Shown here: positions 56,485-64,000 of the stretch, piece by piece
Position numbering within the stretch: position 1 is the stretch's first letter
How the letters are laid out: each line of letters opens with the position of its first letter
NCBI GenBank assembly: GCA_035063785.1
Contig: JAPSFS010000015.1
Coordinates: 1-64,000 of the forward strand
Origin: Comamonas_C sp026954015
Lineage (GTDB): Bacteria > Pseudomonadota > Gammaproteobacteria > Burkholderiales > Burkholderiaceae_C
Direction of reading: 5' to 3'
DNA length: 64,000 bases
Notes under the pieces: generated by a model
Database searches by the model: none
Seen by the model: the letters and a program-made list of their open reading frames with translations, nothing else
What the model was told of the DNA's origin: nothing
Translations under genes and position numbers: made by a program

Positions 56485-57813
56485 ATGCCCAAGCTCACGC
56501 AGTCCTTCGTGAAGTCCATCGGGGCCGTTTCCGATGGTGCCCAAGCCTTCTACATGGACGACGAACTGACCGGTTTCGGTCTGCGCGTCTCCGCGACCAA
56601 GAAGGTCTTCTATCTCCAAATGCGCATCGGCCGGAAGGTGCTCAAGCGCCGGATCGGCGAATACGGCCCCCTGACCGTCGATCAGGCGCGCAAGGGCGCC
56701 TTGCGGGTGAAGGCCCAACTGCTCGACGGGAAAGATCCCTACGCGGAACGCCACCACGGGGCCAGCGACGCCACGCTCGAAGAGCTGCTCGACGAGTACA
56801 GGGACGAGGTTTCACACCGGGCCAGCAGCAAGAAGAACATCAACGCCGCCAAGCGCTACTTTGGCGAGCTGACGGGCAAGGCGTTCAAGACCAGGCCGGA
56901 CGGGCGCTCGAACGCGCAGGTCGAGATCGTGGATGTCAAGCTGCCGAACTGGCTCAAGCGGCCCTACCGCGAGATCACGCAGGACGACGTGCTGGCGCGT
57001 TTCGACGTGGTATCGCGCATGCTGCCCAAGCGCAGGCGATCGGGTGGCGTCCTCAAGCCGATCACGCGCACGTCCAACCAGCACTTCAAGTATCTGCAGG
57101 CCGCCTACAATTACGCGATCAGCAAGTACCGGCTGTCGCGCGCCGGTTTCATGAATCCGGTGGCCATCCTCAAGACCACGCGGCGCTGGAGCCGCATCAA
57201 CCGCCGCAGTGGATTCCTCGATACGACCAAGCCCAACTTCGTGAAGTGGTGGCATGCCTGCGAGGCGCTGGACGCGACGGTGTGCGACTACATCCTGTTC
57301 ACGCTGATTACGGGCAGCCGCTCTATCGAGTCGGCGACGCTGCGCTGGTCCGACGTGGATTTCAAGAAAGGCGACATGGTGTTCCGCGAGACCAAGAACG
57401 GCCAGGACTACGTCATTCCGATCGCGCCATTGGCGCGCGTGATCCTGGAGCGGCGCCTCAAGGCGAAGATCAACGACTATGTGTTCGGCCATGCCGGCTC
57501 GAAGAAGGGCCATGTCGTTTGCCCGCCGCAGTACCACATCAAGCTGGTGCGCGAGGCGTGCGACCAGCACTGGTCGATGCACGACCTGCGACGCACCTTC
57601 ACCACGGCGCTGACGCGCCTGAACGTGCACGCCTTCACCATCTCGCACCTGATGAAGCATTCGAGCAATACGTCGATGACGCTTTCCTATGCGCCCCCCA
57701 CACGGGAGCAGTTGCTTGAAGCGCTTGTGAAACTGGAAGAGCACCTGCTTGACCAGGTGCGCCCGCCGGCCAGCGCGGCCGACGTCGGCGAGCCGATGGC
57801 GGAGGCCGCATGA
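56485..57813 (+). CDS. int: Tyrosine integrase of the right element
   Basis: This 442-residue integrase has a DUF4102-type N-terminal domain (LTGFGLRVSATKKVFYLQMR, RRIGEYGPLTVDQARKGALR), a core-binding domain, and a catalytic domain with the first Arg in LITGSRSIESATLRWSD, SMHDLRRTFTTAL (H-x-L-R-R), ISHLMKHSSNTSM and Tyr in LSYAPPTREQ. It is only distantly related to the left element's integrase, matching the different tRNA target. AGGAG lies upstream. Its stop overlaps the DUF1016 start (ATGA). Confidence 0.95.
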   Translation: MPKLTQSFVKSIGAVSDGAQAFYMDDELTGFGLRVSATKKVFYLQMRIGRKVLKRRIGEYGPLTVDQARKGALRVKAQLLDGKDPYAERHHGASDATLEELLDEYRDEVSHRASSKKNINAAKRYFGELTGKAFKTRPDGRSNAQVEIVDVKLPNWLKRPYREITQDDVLARFDVVSRMLPKRRRSGGVLKPITRTSNQHFKYLQAAYNYAISKYRLSRAGFMNPVAILKTTRRWSRINRRSGFLDTTKPNFVKWWHACEALDATVCDYILFTLITGSRSIESATLRWSDVDFKKGDMVFRETKNGQDYVIPIAPLARVILERRLKAKINDYVFGHAGSKKGHVVCPPQYHIKLVREACDQHWSMHDLRRTFTTALTRLNVHAFTISHLMKHSSNTSMTLSYAPPTREQLLEALVKLEEHLLDQVRPPASAADVGEPMAEAA

Positions 57814-58480
57814 ACCTGTCGAAATCGTCCGTCGGGACGGGAATGGCACCGGCGGCGCTGCTGGGTGATATCAAGGCGTTGATCGAAGCGTCCAGGCAGC
57901 GCGCTGCCTTGGCGGTCAATGCGGAGTTGACGCTGCTGTTCTGGCACATCGGCCAGCGCATCCATACGGAAGTGCTGGCTGGCCAGCGGGCCGGGTATGG
58001 CGAGGAAATCCTGCCGTCCCTGGCTGCGCAGCTCGTCCACGACTACGGGCGCAGTTTTGCAGACAAGAATCTGCGCCGGATGGTGCAGTTTGCCGCCACC
58101 TACCCGGACGAGCCAATTGTCGTGACGCTGTCACGACAATTGGGCTGGTCGCATTTTCTGGCGTTGCCTGGTCATCACCGAACCGACTTGAAGCTGGGCC
58201 GCCCGACCTATGCGGACGTGGGGCAGATGCACGTGTACCGCAACTACGCCAAGGAGTATTGAGCCTATCCCGATGAAAACCCGCCCGTGGGCTGATCCTC
58301 CGCGCCGACAAGGGCCACGCGCTGGCGCGATATGCCTTGCAGGGTCTGCCGACGGTCGTGATGGCGGCGAACTACTGGATGGTGCTGCCGGATGCCGAGG
58401 TGCTGCAAAAGGAGCTGGAAGCTACGCGGCGGCCGCTGGAATCGTGTACCGTGGAGCGGCCCAAGAGGCTCCAGCGATAA
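57810..58480 (+). pseudogene. Broken DUF1016 (YhcG-like) gene
   Basis: The N-terminal DUF1016 domain is intact to about residue 105 (ALIEASRQRAALAVNAELTL, IVVTLSRQLGWSHFLALP). It is then joined directly to the C-terminal segment TDLKLGRPTYADVGQMHVYR, so the middle is deleted. A TGA replaces the family's Trp after NYAKEY, then a frameshift near 58292; the lost frame reads on as LILRADKGHALARYALQGLP and ends at 58480. It is adjacent to the integrase with an ATGA overlap, as in the left element's modules. Confidence 0.85.
58113..58143. repeat. Perfect 14-bp inverted repeat inside the DUF1016 remnant
   Basis: CCAATTGTCGTGAC and GTCACGACAATTGG flank GCT, a perfect hairpin within the linker that codes PIVVTLSRQLGW. 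A related inverted repeat is at 13026-13054, and a longer one at about 6014-6096 in the third remnant. Confidence 0.85.
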
Positions 58481-58722
58481 CCGGGCGCCCTGGCGCACCG
58501 CCGTCGGATCTGCTACCTGCGCTCATGAGGCTTTTGCTGGATCCGTGCGGGCCGCAGGCCGTCGGACGGGCTTGGGTCATAGCCGGGGCTGGCCGCCCGA
58601 AGTTCGCTAATGTGAAGCTCCGAGTGAAACCTATCTGGGCGGAGCAAGCCTCGCCAACGGGGTTCACTGCTGGTAAAATTACGCGGCTCGCGCTCGTCGC
58701 AACTCGTGGGAAAGCAAGCGCC

Positions 58723-59040
58723 ATGAATGTAGGTCAAGCCATTCGACTGTGCCGGACGCAACGGGGAGCTTCGCAAAGCGCCATTGCGAACCGGGCCAAG
58801 TGTTCGGTCTCGTACCTGTCGATGCTTGAGAACAATAAGCGCGATCCGACACTTTCCACGGTCACCAAGATTGCCGAGGCATTGCATGTGCCTGTCGGCC
58901 TGTTGTTCGTACTGGCCGCAGACCAGAACGAACTGGGTGACATTGACGAGCAGGTCGCCGATCAGTTGATGCAGTCTGCGCTGGCATCGCTGGGAACATC
59001 GGACAACATGACAGCGCAGGTGGGAGGCCACTATGGCTAA
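58723..59040 (+). CDS. XRE-family regulator of the IetAS-like operon
   Basis: This 105-residue protein has an N-terminal helix-turn-helix (AIRLCRTQRGASQSAIANRA, VSYLSMLENNKRDPTLSTVT) and a tail (ELGDIDEQVADQLMQSALAS). It probably controls the following two genes, which overlap it by eight bases and then each other. The ATG at 58723 was chosen because it starts the first helix. The 242 bases before it hold no gene. Confidence 0.85.
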   Translation: MNVGQAIRLCRTQRGASQSAIANRAKCSVSYLSMLENNKRDPTLSTVTKIAEALHVPVGLLFVLAADQNELGDIDEQVADQLMQSALASLGTSDNMTAQVGGHYG

Positions 59041-60064
59041 TGCCGAACAACTCAAGGCGTTGGTGAAATCCCATATCGAGCGGGATGACCGGCACTTCTA
59101 TTCGGTCGCCATGCAGGTTGCGGCGCGTGAAGCGAAGGTGGGCCACGGCAAGCTCGCTGAAGAACTGCGCGACATGATCGACGCGGCGAAAGCCCGTGTC
59201 CTGCCGAATGGCTCCGAGGGTAAGCTGGTGCCGTTGGCTCGTCCACGCGGTGAGTTGACGCATCTGCTGACGGTTTCCTATCCGAAGAATCGACTATCGG
59301 ACATGGTGCTTGATGCGGAGATGGCTGAACAGCTTGACCGCATCATGAGCGAGCAGAAGTACCATTCTCGTATCCGCGAGCATGGCTTGTCGCCGAGACG
59401 TAAATTGCTGCTGGTCGGCCCGCCAGGGACCGGCAAAACGATGACTGCCTCTGTACTGGCTGGTGAGCTTGGTATCCCATTATTTTCCGTTCGACTGGAT
59501 GCCTTGATTACTAAATTCATGGGTGAGACCGCTGCCAAGCTGCGCCAAATATTCGATGCCATCAGTGATGTGCGGGGCGTTTACTTCTTTGATGAGTTCG
59601 ACGCCATTGGCTCGCAAAGAGGGCTAGCCAATGACGTGGGGGAGATTCGGCGGGTACTGAACAGCTTTCTGCAAATGATCGAGGGCGATCAATCCCATAG
59701 TTTGATCGTCGCAGCGACGAACCATGTGGGGATTCTTGACTACGCGCTGTTTCGCCGGTTTGATGACGTGATCGAGTATCGGCTTCCAAGCGCGCCGCAG
59801 GCTTCCAAGCTGATCCAATCGCGGCTTGGGAAATTTGCGCCCAAGCCCTTTCTACTCAAGGCCATCACGGCCAAAGCGGAAGGGTTGAGTTACGCGGAGA
59901 TCAGGCGCGCTGTAGATGAATCCATCAAAGTGGCAGTGATGCACGACGAGGAGCGCGTAAAGGCAGATGTGCTGGCCCGCGCTTTCGATGAGCGCCGCAA
60001 ATTCAGCCTCAACATGAACAACAAGAAGGTCGCGCCGAACGATGTCGGATCAACCGCAAGCTAA
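59033..60064 (+). CDS. ietA: IetA-like AAA+ ATPase
   Basis: This 343-residue AAA+ ATPase of the FtsH/Spastin-like classic clade has Walker A GPPGTGKT, pore region SVRLDALITKFMGETAAKLR, Walker B VYFFDEFDAIG, sensor 1 VAATNH, and RRFDD with the arginine finger. N-terminal 80 residues are helical. Paired with a subtilase gene that overlaps by 23 bases, it matches the IetAS two-gene pattern, first described in plasmid incompatibility and later listed among phage defence systems. Mechanism unknown. Confidence 0.85.
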   Translation: MANAEQLKALVKSHIERDDRHFYSVAMQVAAREAKVGHGKLAEELRDMIDAAKARVLPNGSEGKLVPLARPRGELTHLLTVSYPKNRLSDMVLDAEMAEQLDRIMSEQKYHSRIREHGLSPRRKLLLVGPPGTGKTMTASVLAGELGIPLFSVRLDALITKFMGETAAKLRQIFDAISDVRGVYFFDEFDAIGSQRGLANDVGEIRRVLNSFLQMIEGDQSHSLIVAATNHVGILDYALFRRFDDVIEYRLPSAPQASKLIQSRLGKFAPKPFLLKAITAKAEGLSYAEIRRAVDESIKVAVMHDEERVKADVLARAFDERRKFSLNMNNKKVAPNDVGSTAS

Positions 60065-62555
60065 ACGCCCGCATTTCATTCTTCGAGACACATCCCAAGC
60101 CGTCGAGTTCAAAGCACACTCTGCTGGTGGTAGATCGACGCGCGACGTGCCGGCCCTGCTGCGGCAGCAGCATGGTGCATCCCTTCGCGGCCAGATCGAA
60201 AACCTGAAGCCCGCAGAAACCGAGGCAGTGCAACGTCAGCAAGATCTGCAACTGGAAAGCGGGTTTGGACTGCAAATCCAGTTCTCCAGCCAACCTGATG
60301 TCGAGTTGGCGTTCGAGAGCTTGGCAAACGAAACCAAGAAGATCGAACTTCTCAGTGTGCGCCACGAGGGCAATCAGACCTTCGCCAATGTTTTTGTCCC
60401 CGATGGGGGACTCGCGCACTTTGAGAAATACGTCTCCGACTATCTGGAGGAAAGGAAAGACAGTCGTGGTCGGCCACGCGACCACCGGAAACTGCTGGAT
60501 GCCATTGAGTCCATCCGAGCAGCAGAGATTCAGGCTCTTTGGACTGACGACCCCGAACTGCTGCCTGATGATCTCGCTACCGCCTTTTGGTGGGAGGTGT
60601 GGCTTCCGGTTCGAGGGCCGGGACAGCGGCAAGTCGTTGTAGAGGACTTCAAGAAACTTGCCGGCCTGGCTGAATGTGTCGTCAGTGACAGACAGGTGAA
60701 CTTCCCCGAGCGCACGGTACTGCTGATGTATGGATCACAACAGCAGCTTTCGCGGTCGGTGATGACACTGAATTGCGTTGCAGAACTTCGCTATGCCAAG
60801 GAGACTGCCGAGTTCTTCGACGGCATGGGCGTCGACGAACAGCAAGAGTGGGCGGACGATTTGTTGCGTCGTGTCCAGTTGCAACCATCGGACGATACTA
60901 CTCCCCGAGTCTGCCTATTGGATTCTGGCGTGACTCGCGCGCATCCGCTCTTGGAACCTTTGATGGATGCGAGCGACTTGCATACGGTGGAACCGGCCTG
61001 GGGTGTGGGTGATGAGGCCGATCATGGCACTGGTCTGGCAGGCTTGGCTGCCTATGGCGATCTCATAGATGCCTTGGCTTCTGCCGATTCGATCAACGTC
61101 CCGTATCGACTGGAGTCGGTCAAGCTGATACCGGCAGAAGGCGCCAATGAAGGCGATGCGCGCCACCATGCTTACCTTTTCACGGAAGGCGTCGCGCGGC
61201 CTGAAATCTCCGCTCCGAATCGGTCGCGTGTGTTCGCATCAGCGGTGACAGCCTCGGACTACCGTGATCGTGGTCGTCCCTCCTCATGGTCTGCTGCTGT
61301 CGATGGCCTTGCGGCCGATACCGATGGGACTGGTGAAAGTCCGCGTCTGTTCGTGCTGTCTGCTGGCAATACGCGCGACCCCAATGCATGGGGCAGGTAT
61401 CCCGATAGCCTTGCCACCAATCTTGTGCATGACCCCGGCCAGGCATGGAACGCGATCACGGTGGGCGCTTGCACCGATAAGACTGATACAGAGGGTCATC
61501 CTTCCTTGAGTCCCGTCGCCGAAGCCGGCGGCCTCAGCCCCTTCACCACGACAACCGAAACGTGGGATCGGGCATGGCCGTTGAAACCCGAAGTGGTGCT
61601 GGAAGGAGGCAATGCGGCCAAGGACGAGCTGGGTGCGGTCGGCATGGCCAGCCTGAACTTGCTGACGACACACAACCATCCGTTGGATCGCCTGTTCACC
61701 ACCAGCAATGCCACCAGCGCAGCGTCGGCATTGTGTGCGGGAATGGCAGCTCAGATCATGGCGGCCTATCCGCATCTCCGGCCGGAAACCGTGCGTGCGT
61801 TGCTGGTGCATTCGGCGCAATGGAGTGAGACCATGCGTGGGATGTTCCTGCCCGTAGTGCCGAACAAAGACGATTACGTGCACCTGATTCGCCATTGCGG
61901 ATGGGGAGTCCCAGACTTGGACCGGGCGCTCTGGAGCGCGGGGGACTCGCTGACCCTGCTGGTTGAAGACCTGGTGCATCCTTATGCAAAGGTTCAGGGC
62001 AAGGGCATTGTGACGCGCGACATGAATCTGCATTCCTTGCCTTGGCCGAAGGAGGAGTTGGAGGCGTTGCAGGACACGCCCGTCGAGATGCGCATCACAC
62101 TTTCCTACTTCATCGAACCCAATCCGTCGGCGCGTGGCGCTGCATCGAAGTATCACTACCCTTCGCATCGCCTGCGATTCGATGTGCAGCGTCCGCTTGA
62201 TGCCTCCACCGAGAGCTTTGTCGCGCGGGTGAATGCTGCGGCCCAGCGCGAGGATGAGGGCGATCCTGTGAACCCCTCTGATCCCAACTGGCTGTTGGGC
62301 GAGCGGCGGCGGCATCGTGGTTCGCTGCACCAGGATGTCTGGAAAGGCACGGCCGCTGAACTGGCCAGCCGTGGCTTCATTGCTGTTTATCCTGCTGCTG
62401 GGTGGTGGCGGACGCGGCCTGCGCTGGAGCGCTATGGCCTGCCGGCACGATATAGCCTGGTGGTTTCCATTCAGACCCAGCAGACGGACGTTGACCTTTA
62501 CGCCGCTGTCGCCCAGAAGATTCCTGTGGCTAATGCCATTGTTGTGAATACCTGA
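60042..62555 (+). CDS. ietS: IetS-like subtilisin-family serine protease
   Basis: In this 837-residue protein the catalytic domain has Asp in VCLLDSGVTRAHPLL, His in EADHGTGLAGLAAY, oxyanion Asn in FVLSAGNTRDPN, and Ser in TSNATSAASALCAGMAAQ. There is no signal peptide, so it acts in the cytoplasm. The N-terminal 280 residues and C-terminal 200 (with RPLDASTESFVARVNAAAQR) are uncharacterised and may recognise targets or the ATPase. It is the last gene of the three-gene operon. A subtilase in the cytoplasm next to an AAA+ ATPase strongly suggests IetAS. Confidence 0.87.
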   Translation: MSDQPQAKRPHFILRDTSQAVEFKAHSAGGRSTRDVPALLRQQHGASLRGQIENLKPAETEAVQRQQDLQLESGFGLQIQFSSQPDVELAFESLANETKKIELLSVRHEGNQTFANVFVPDGGLAHFEKYVSDYLEERKDSRGRPRDHRKLLDAIESIRAAEIQALWTDDPELLPDDLATAFWWEVWLPVRGPGQRQVVVEDFKKLAGLAECVVSDRQVNFPERTVLLMYGSQQQLSRSVMTLNCVAELRYAKETAEFFDGMGVDEQQEWADDLLRRVQLQPSDDTTPRVCLLDSGVTRAHPLLEPLMDASDLHTVEPAWGVGDEADHGTGLAGLAAYGDLIDALASADSINVPYRLESVKLIPAEGANEGDARHHAYLFTEGVARPEISAPNRSRVFASAVTASDYRDRGRPSSWSAAVDGLAADTDGTGESPRLFVLSAGNTRDPNAWGRYPDSLATNLVHDPGQAWNAITVGACTDKTDTEGHPSLSPVAEAGGLSPFTTTTETWDRAWPLKPEVVLEGGNAAKDELGAVGMASLNLLTTHNHPLDRLFTTSNATSAASALCAGMAAQIMAAYPHLRPETVRALLVHSAQWSETMRGMFLPVVPNKDDYVHLIRHCGWGVPDLDRALWSAGDSLTLLVEDLVHPYAKVQGKGIVTRDMNLHSLPWPKEELEALQDTPVEMRITLSYFIEPNPSARGAASKYHYPSHRLRFDVQRPLDASTESFVARVNAAAQREDEGDPVNPSDPNWLLGERRRHRGSLHQDVWKGTAAELASRGFIAVYPAAGWWRTRPALERYGLPARYSLVVSIQTQQTDVDLYAAVAQKIPVANAIVVNT

Positions 62556-62565
62556 CGAGCGTCCC

Positions 62566-62693
62566 AGCGTTCCGCCGTCGGGTTCGCGGGCTACGCCCCG
62601 CGCCTCGTGCCGAGTCGCGGCCATCCGGCTTTGACCCCTGACGCCTCAGACCCGGCTCGTTGATCCGGGTCTGCGCGCTCCGCTTGCCGAGAA
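62566..62693. repeat. Second intergenic repeat, copy beside IetAS
   Basis: This stretch is the reverse complement of the block near 2548-2660 (shared GCCGTCGGGTTCGCGGGCT, GCCGCGATTCGGCAC on the other strand, and GCGCGCTCCGCTTGCC). It lies directly after ietS, marking the same backbone-cargo boundary as in the left element. Confidence 0.65.
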
Positions 62694-62719
62694 GCGAATG
62701 TGTGCGTTGGGTGGGTGGG

Positions 62720-62880
62720 GGCGGTCTTGCTGTCCCCTTCACCGTATCACGGCGTGCTCGCCGTCAAGGGCTACACGCGCGTTGCGCGCTGGCGTCCTGG
62801 CGGCCGTCTTCGACCCCGTGACTGCTTGCGCTGCGCCGTGCTGGCCACGGTTCCGGGCAATTCCGCCCGTGCAACCGGAG
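62720..62880 (+). promoter_or_regulatory. Repeated leader, copy 4 (upstream of small zinc-ribbon-like gene)
   Basis: In plus orientation it holds GCGGTCTTGCTGTCCCCTTC, the hairpin ACGGCGTGCTCGCCGT, CTGGCGGCCGTC, CTGCTTGCGCTGCGCCGTGC and CCGGGCAATTCCGCCC, the reverse complement of copies 1-3. It ends six bases before the start at 62887, the same geometry as for radC and DUF2958. Confidence 0.65.
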
Positions 62881-62886
62881 ATCGTC

Positions 62887-63279
62887 ATGAACGATAAATC
62901 GCACGTTTCCCTCGAACAACACGTTTGCCTTGTCTGCGGTACTCGCTTCGACACCGGCGCCGTCCTGTTGGATCGCCGCCTGCGTGCCAGCATGGAACAC
63001 CAGACGATCACTGGATGGGGCCTGTGCCCCGAGCATCAGAAGCTGTCCGACGATGGCTTCGTCGCACTGGTCGAATGTGATCCGCAGCGCAGCGGTTCGC
63101 AGGTGGGTGGTCGCATGAAGCCCGAGCAGGCATACCGGACGGGCCGGCTGGCCCATCTGCGTCGCACGGTGTTCGCGCGAGTGTTCAACATGCCGATCGC
63201 GGATGAGCAGGTGTGCGTGTTCGTCGAACCTGGCGTGATCGACCAGCTGCAGTCGATGGCCGCACCGGCGGCGAACTGA
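62887..63279 (+). CDS. Conserved element backbone protein with zinc-ribbon-like cysteines
   Basis: This 130-residue protein has HVCLVCGTRFDTGAVLLDRR and GWGLCPEHQKLSDDG, giving C-x2-C and C-x2-H pairs that may bind zinc. It continues RTVFARVFNMPIADEQVCVF. I do not know a function. The position and the leader repeat show it is a backbone gene comparable with radC and DUF2958 of the left element, read outward from the integrase. Confidence 0.7.
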   Translation: MNDKSHVSLEQHVCLVCGTRFDTGAVLLDRRLRASMEHQTITGWGLCPEHQKLSDDGFVALVECDPQRSGSQVGGRMKPEQAYRTGRLAHLRRTVFARVFNMPIADEQVCVFVEPGVIDQLQSMAAPAAN

Positions 63280-63292
63280 CCGCCATCTATCT

Positions 63293-63327
63293 GGCGCCTT
63301 GTCCTTCGGGGCGACGCGCCATTTTTT
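63293..63327 (+). terminator. Terminator after the small backbone gene
   Basis: GGCGC pairs with GCGCC (63293-63297, 63316-63320) around a loop with inner GTC/GAC pairing, followed by ATTTTTTC. Comparable with the terminator after DUF2958. Confidence 0.65.
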
Positions 63328-64000
63328 CTACTGCGTCCGGTGCCGATGCCTTCGCGCCTGCGGCGCTGCACGCTTTGCTTGCCTCCAGGGGAAAGCCCTT
63401 CGGGCTATCCCCGCCGCGCAGGCTTGGCGCCCCTGAACCCCGCCGACCCGGCTGCGCCGGATCGGCCAGACAGTAGCCGCAGCAATTCCGCCGTGCTTTG
63501 CTTGTGCTCGCCCTGATCCTGTGGTTTCTTCATCTTTAAAGTCCGGGCGTCCCCGGCCAAGAAACATGGCCGGTCGCGCTGTCGTGCAGCGCATCGAGCC
63601 GCCGGCGGCGTCTCGCCCCATTCGGGCTTCCATCGTTCCCTCGCTCCGCTCGGCTGACGCCTACGGCCCGGCTTCCAGCTCCGGGCCTGCGCGCTTCGCT
63701 TGCTTGCCGTGCGGTTCGGCACACAGGGATGGCCGTTGCCAGTCCAGCCGTCTTCCCTGACTTCATCACCTTCACCGCGACTGTAGCCCGCGCCCGTGTG
63801 CCGTCAAGGCGCGCAGGGCCGTGTCCTCGGCTTCGCCTGCGGGCCGCACCAACCCTGCGCTTGCCTCCTTGACGGCACCCGTTCGCGCGCTCCTGACCGT
63901 CGCGGGCGATGAACTCGGGAAAGACGGTGGCAACAGGGCCAACCGGGTTCTTCGTGCCGACCGCACCGAACAGCCGAAAGGCGGGCTCCGAATCTTGGAA
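63328..64000. repeat. Non-coding element DNA, inverted relative of the left window end
   Basis: No supported gene. Roughly 63655-63918 is nearly the reverse complement of 1-263, and about 63575-63710 matches 6827-6925 in reverse. The homology runs on to the edge only in part (63919 onwards has no counterpart, since the left match begins at position 1). Confidence 0.7.

Noticed and set aside
57810..58262. Functional short DUF1016 protein
   Set aside because: The middle of the protein is missing, and the homologous frame continues past the TGA after a frameshift, so it is a decayed gene.

Overview
The window looks like a GC-rich Comamonadaceae (Acidovorax-lineage) beta-proteobacterial chromosome. 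About 41 kb of housekeeping genes lies between the inner ends of two related integrative elements. The lineage call rests on gene order (murI, glnA, the cco cluster, rplY-prs-tRNA-Gln-ispE-lolB, mutM-mutY, rapZ, recN-nadK-hrcA), on high GC with strong G/C third positions, and on an interspersed hairpin repeat of a kind I associate with this family. It is inference from gene content, not a database match.

Left element (1-14525, continuing off the left edge). It ends in a tRNA-Leu(UAA) 3' fragment beside a tyrosine integrase. Going outward it carries a HigBA-like toxin-antitoxin pair. Next come two convergent, lower-GC operons that look like immunity genes: TIR-Nmad2-MazG-UDG on the minus strand, and TIR-SLOG-ThsB-like TIR on the plus strand. 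After them come a truncated second integrase with a broken DUF1016 gene, an arsenic operon (arsR, arsI, LMWP-type arsC, acr3, arsC-arsN fusion), and two backbone genes (radC-like and DUF2958). Repeated leader sequences of about 150 bp precede the backbone genes and bound the cargo.

Core (14.5-56.2 kb). In order: a conserved acidic protein, murI, two SDRs with a thioesterase and an MDR reductase, a CinA-like protein, glnA, a small phosphatase and xthA. The cbb3 oxidase cluster follows (ccoI, ccoS, ccoNOQP, ccoG, fixH-like) with FNR-like boxes. After it come lipA, folA, nudB, an EEP-family protein, clsB, folE, a DUF429 protein, an IclR regulator divergent from a homogentisate-dioxygenase-like gene, amidase-pth, rplY, prs, tRNA-Gln, ispE-lolB-TPR, mutM-mutY, rapZ, recN-nadK and hrcA.

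Right element (56249 to the right edge). It starts inside a tRNA-Met gene broken at the anticodon loop. An integrase follows with helically phased direct repeats upstream, then a broken DUF1016 gene. After these come an XRE regulator with an IetA/IetS-like AAA ATPase and subtilase, then the same leader repeat and a backbone gene. The two elements share repeats in inverted orientation, so they are relatives pointing away from each other.

The strongest candidate for an undescribed system is the convergent seven-gene cluster at 7017-12190. It combines three TIR-family proteins, a stand-alone SLOG nucleotide-sensor candidate and a trio (Nmad2, MazG, UDG superfamily) suggestive of modified or damaged nucleotide recognition.
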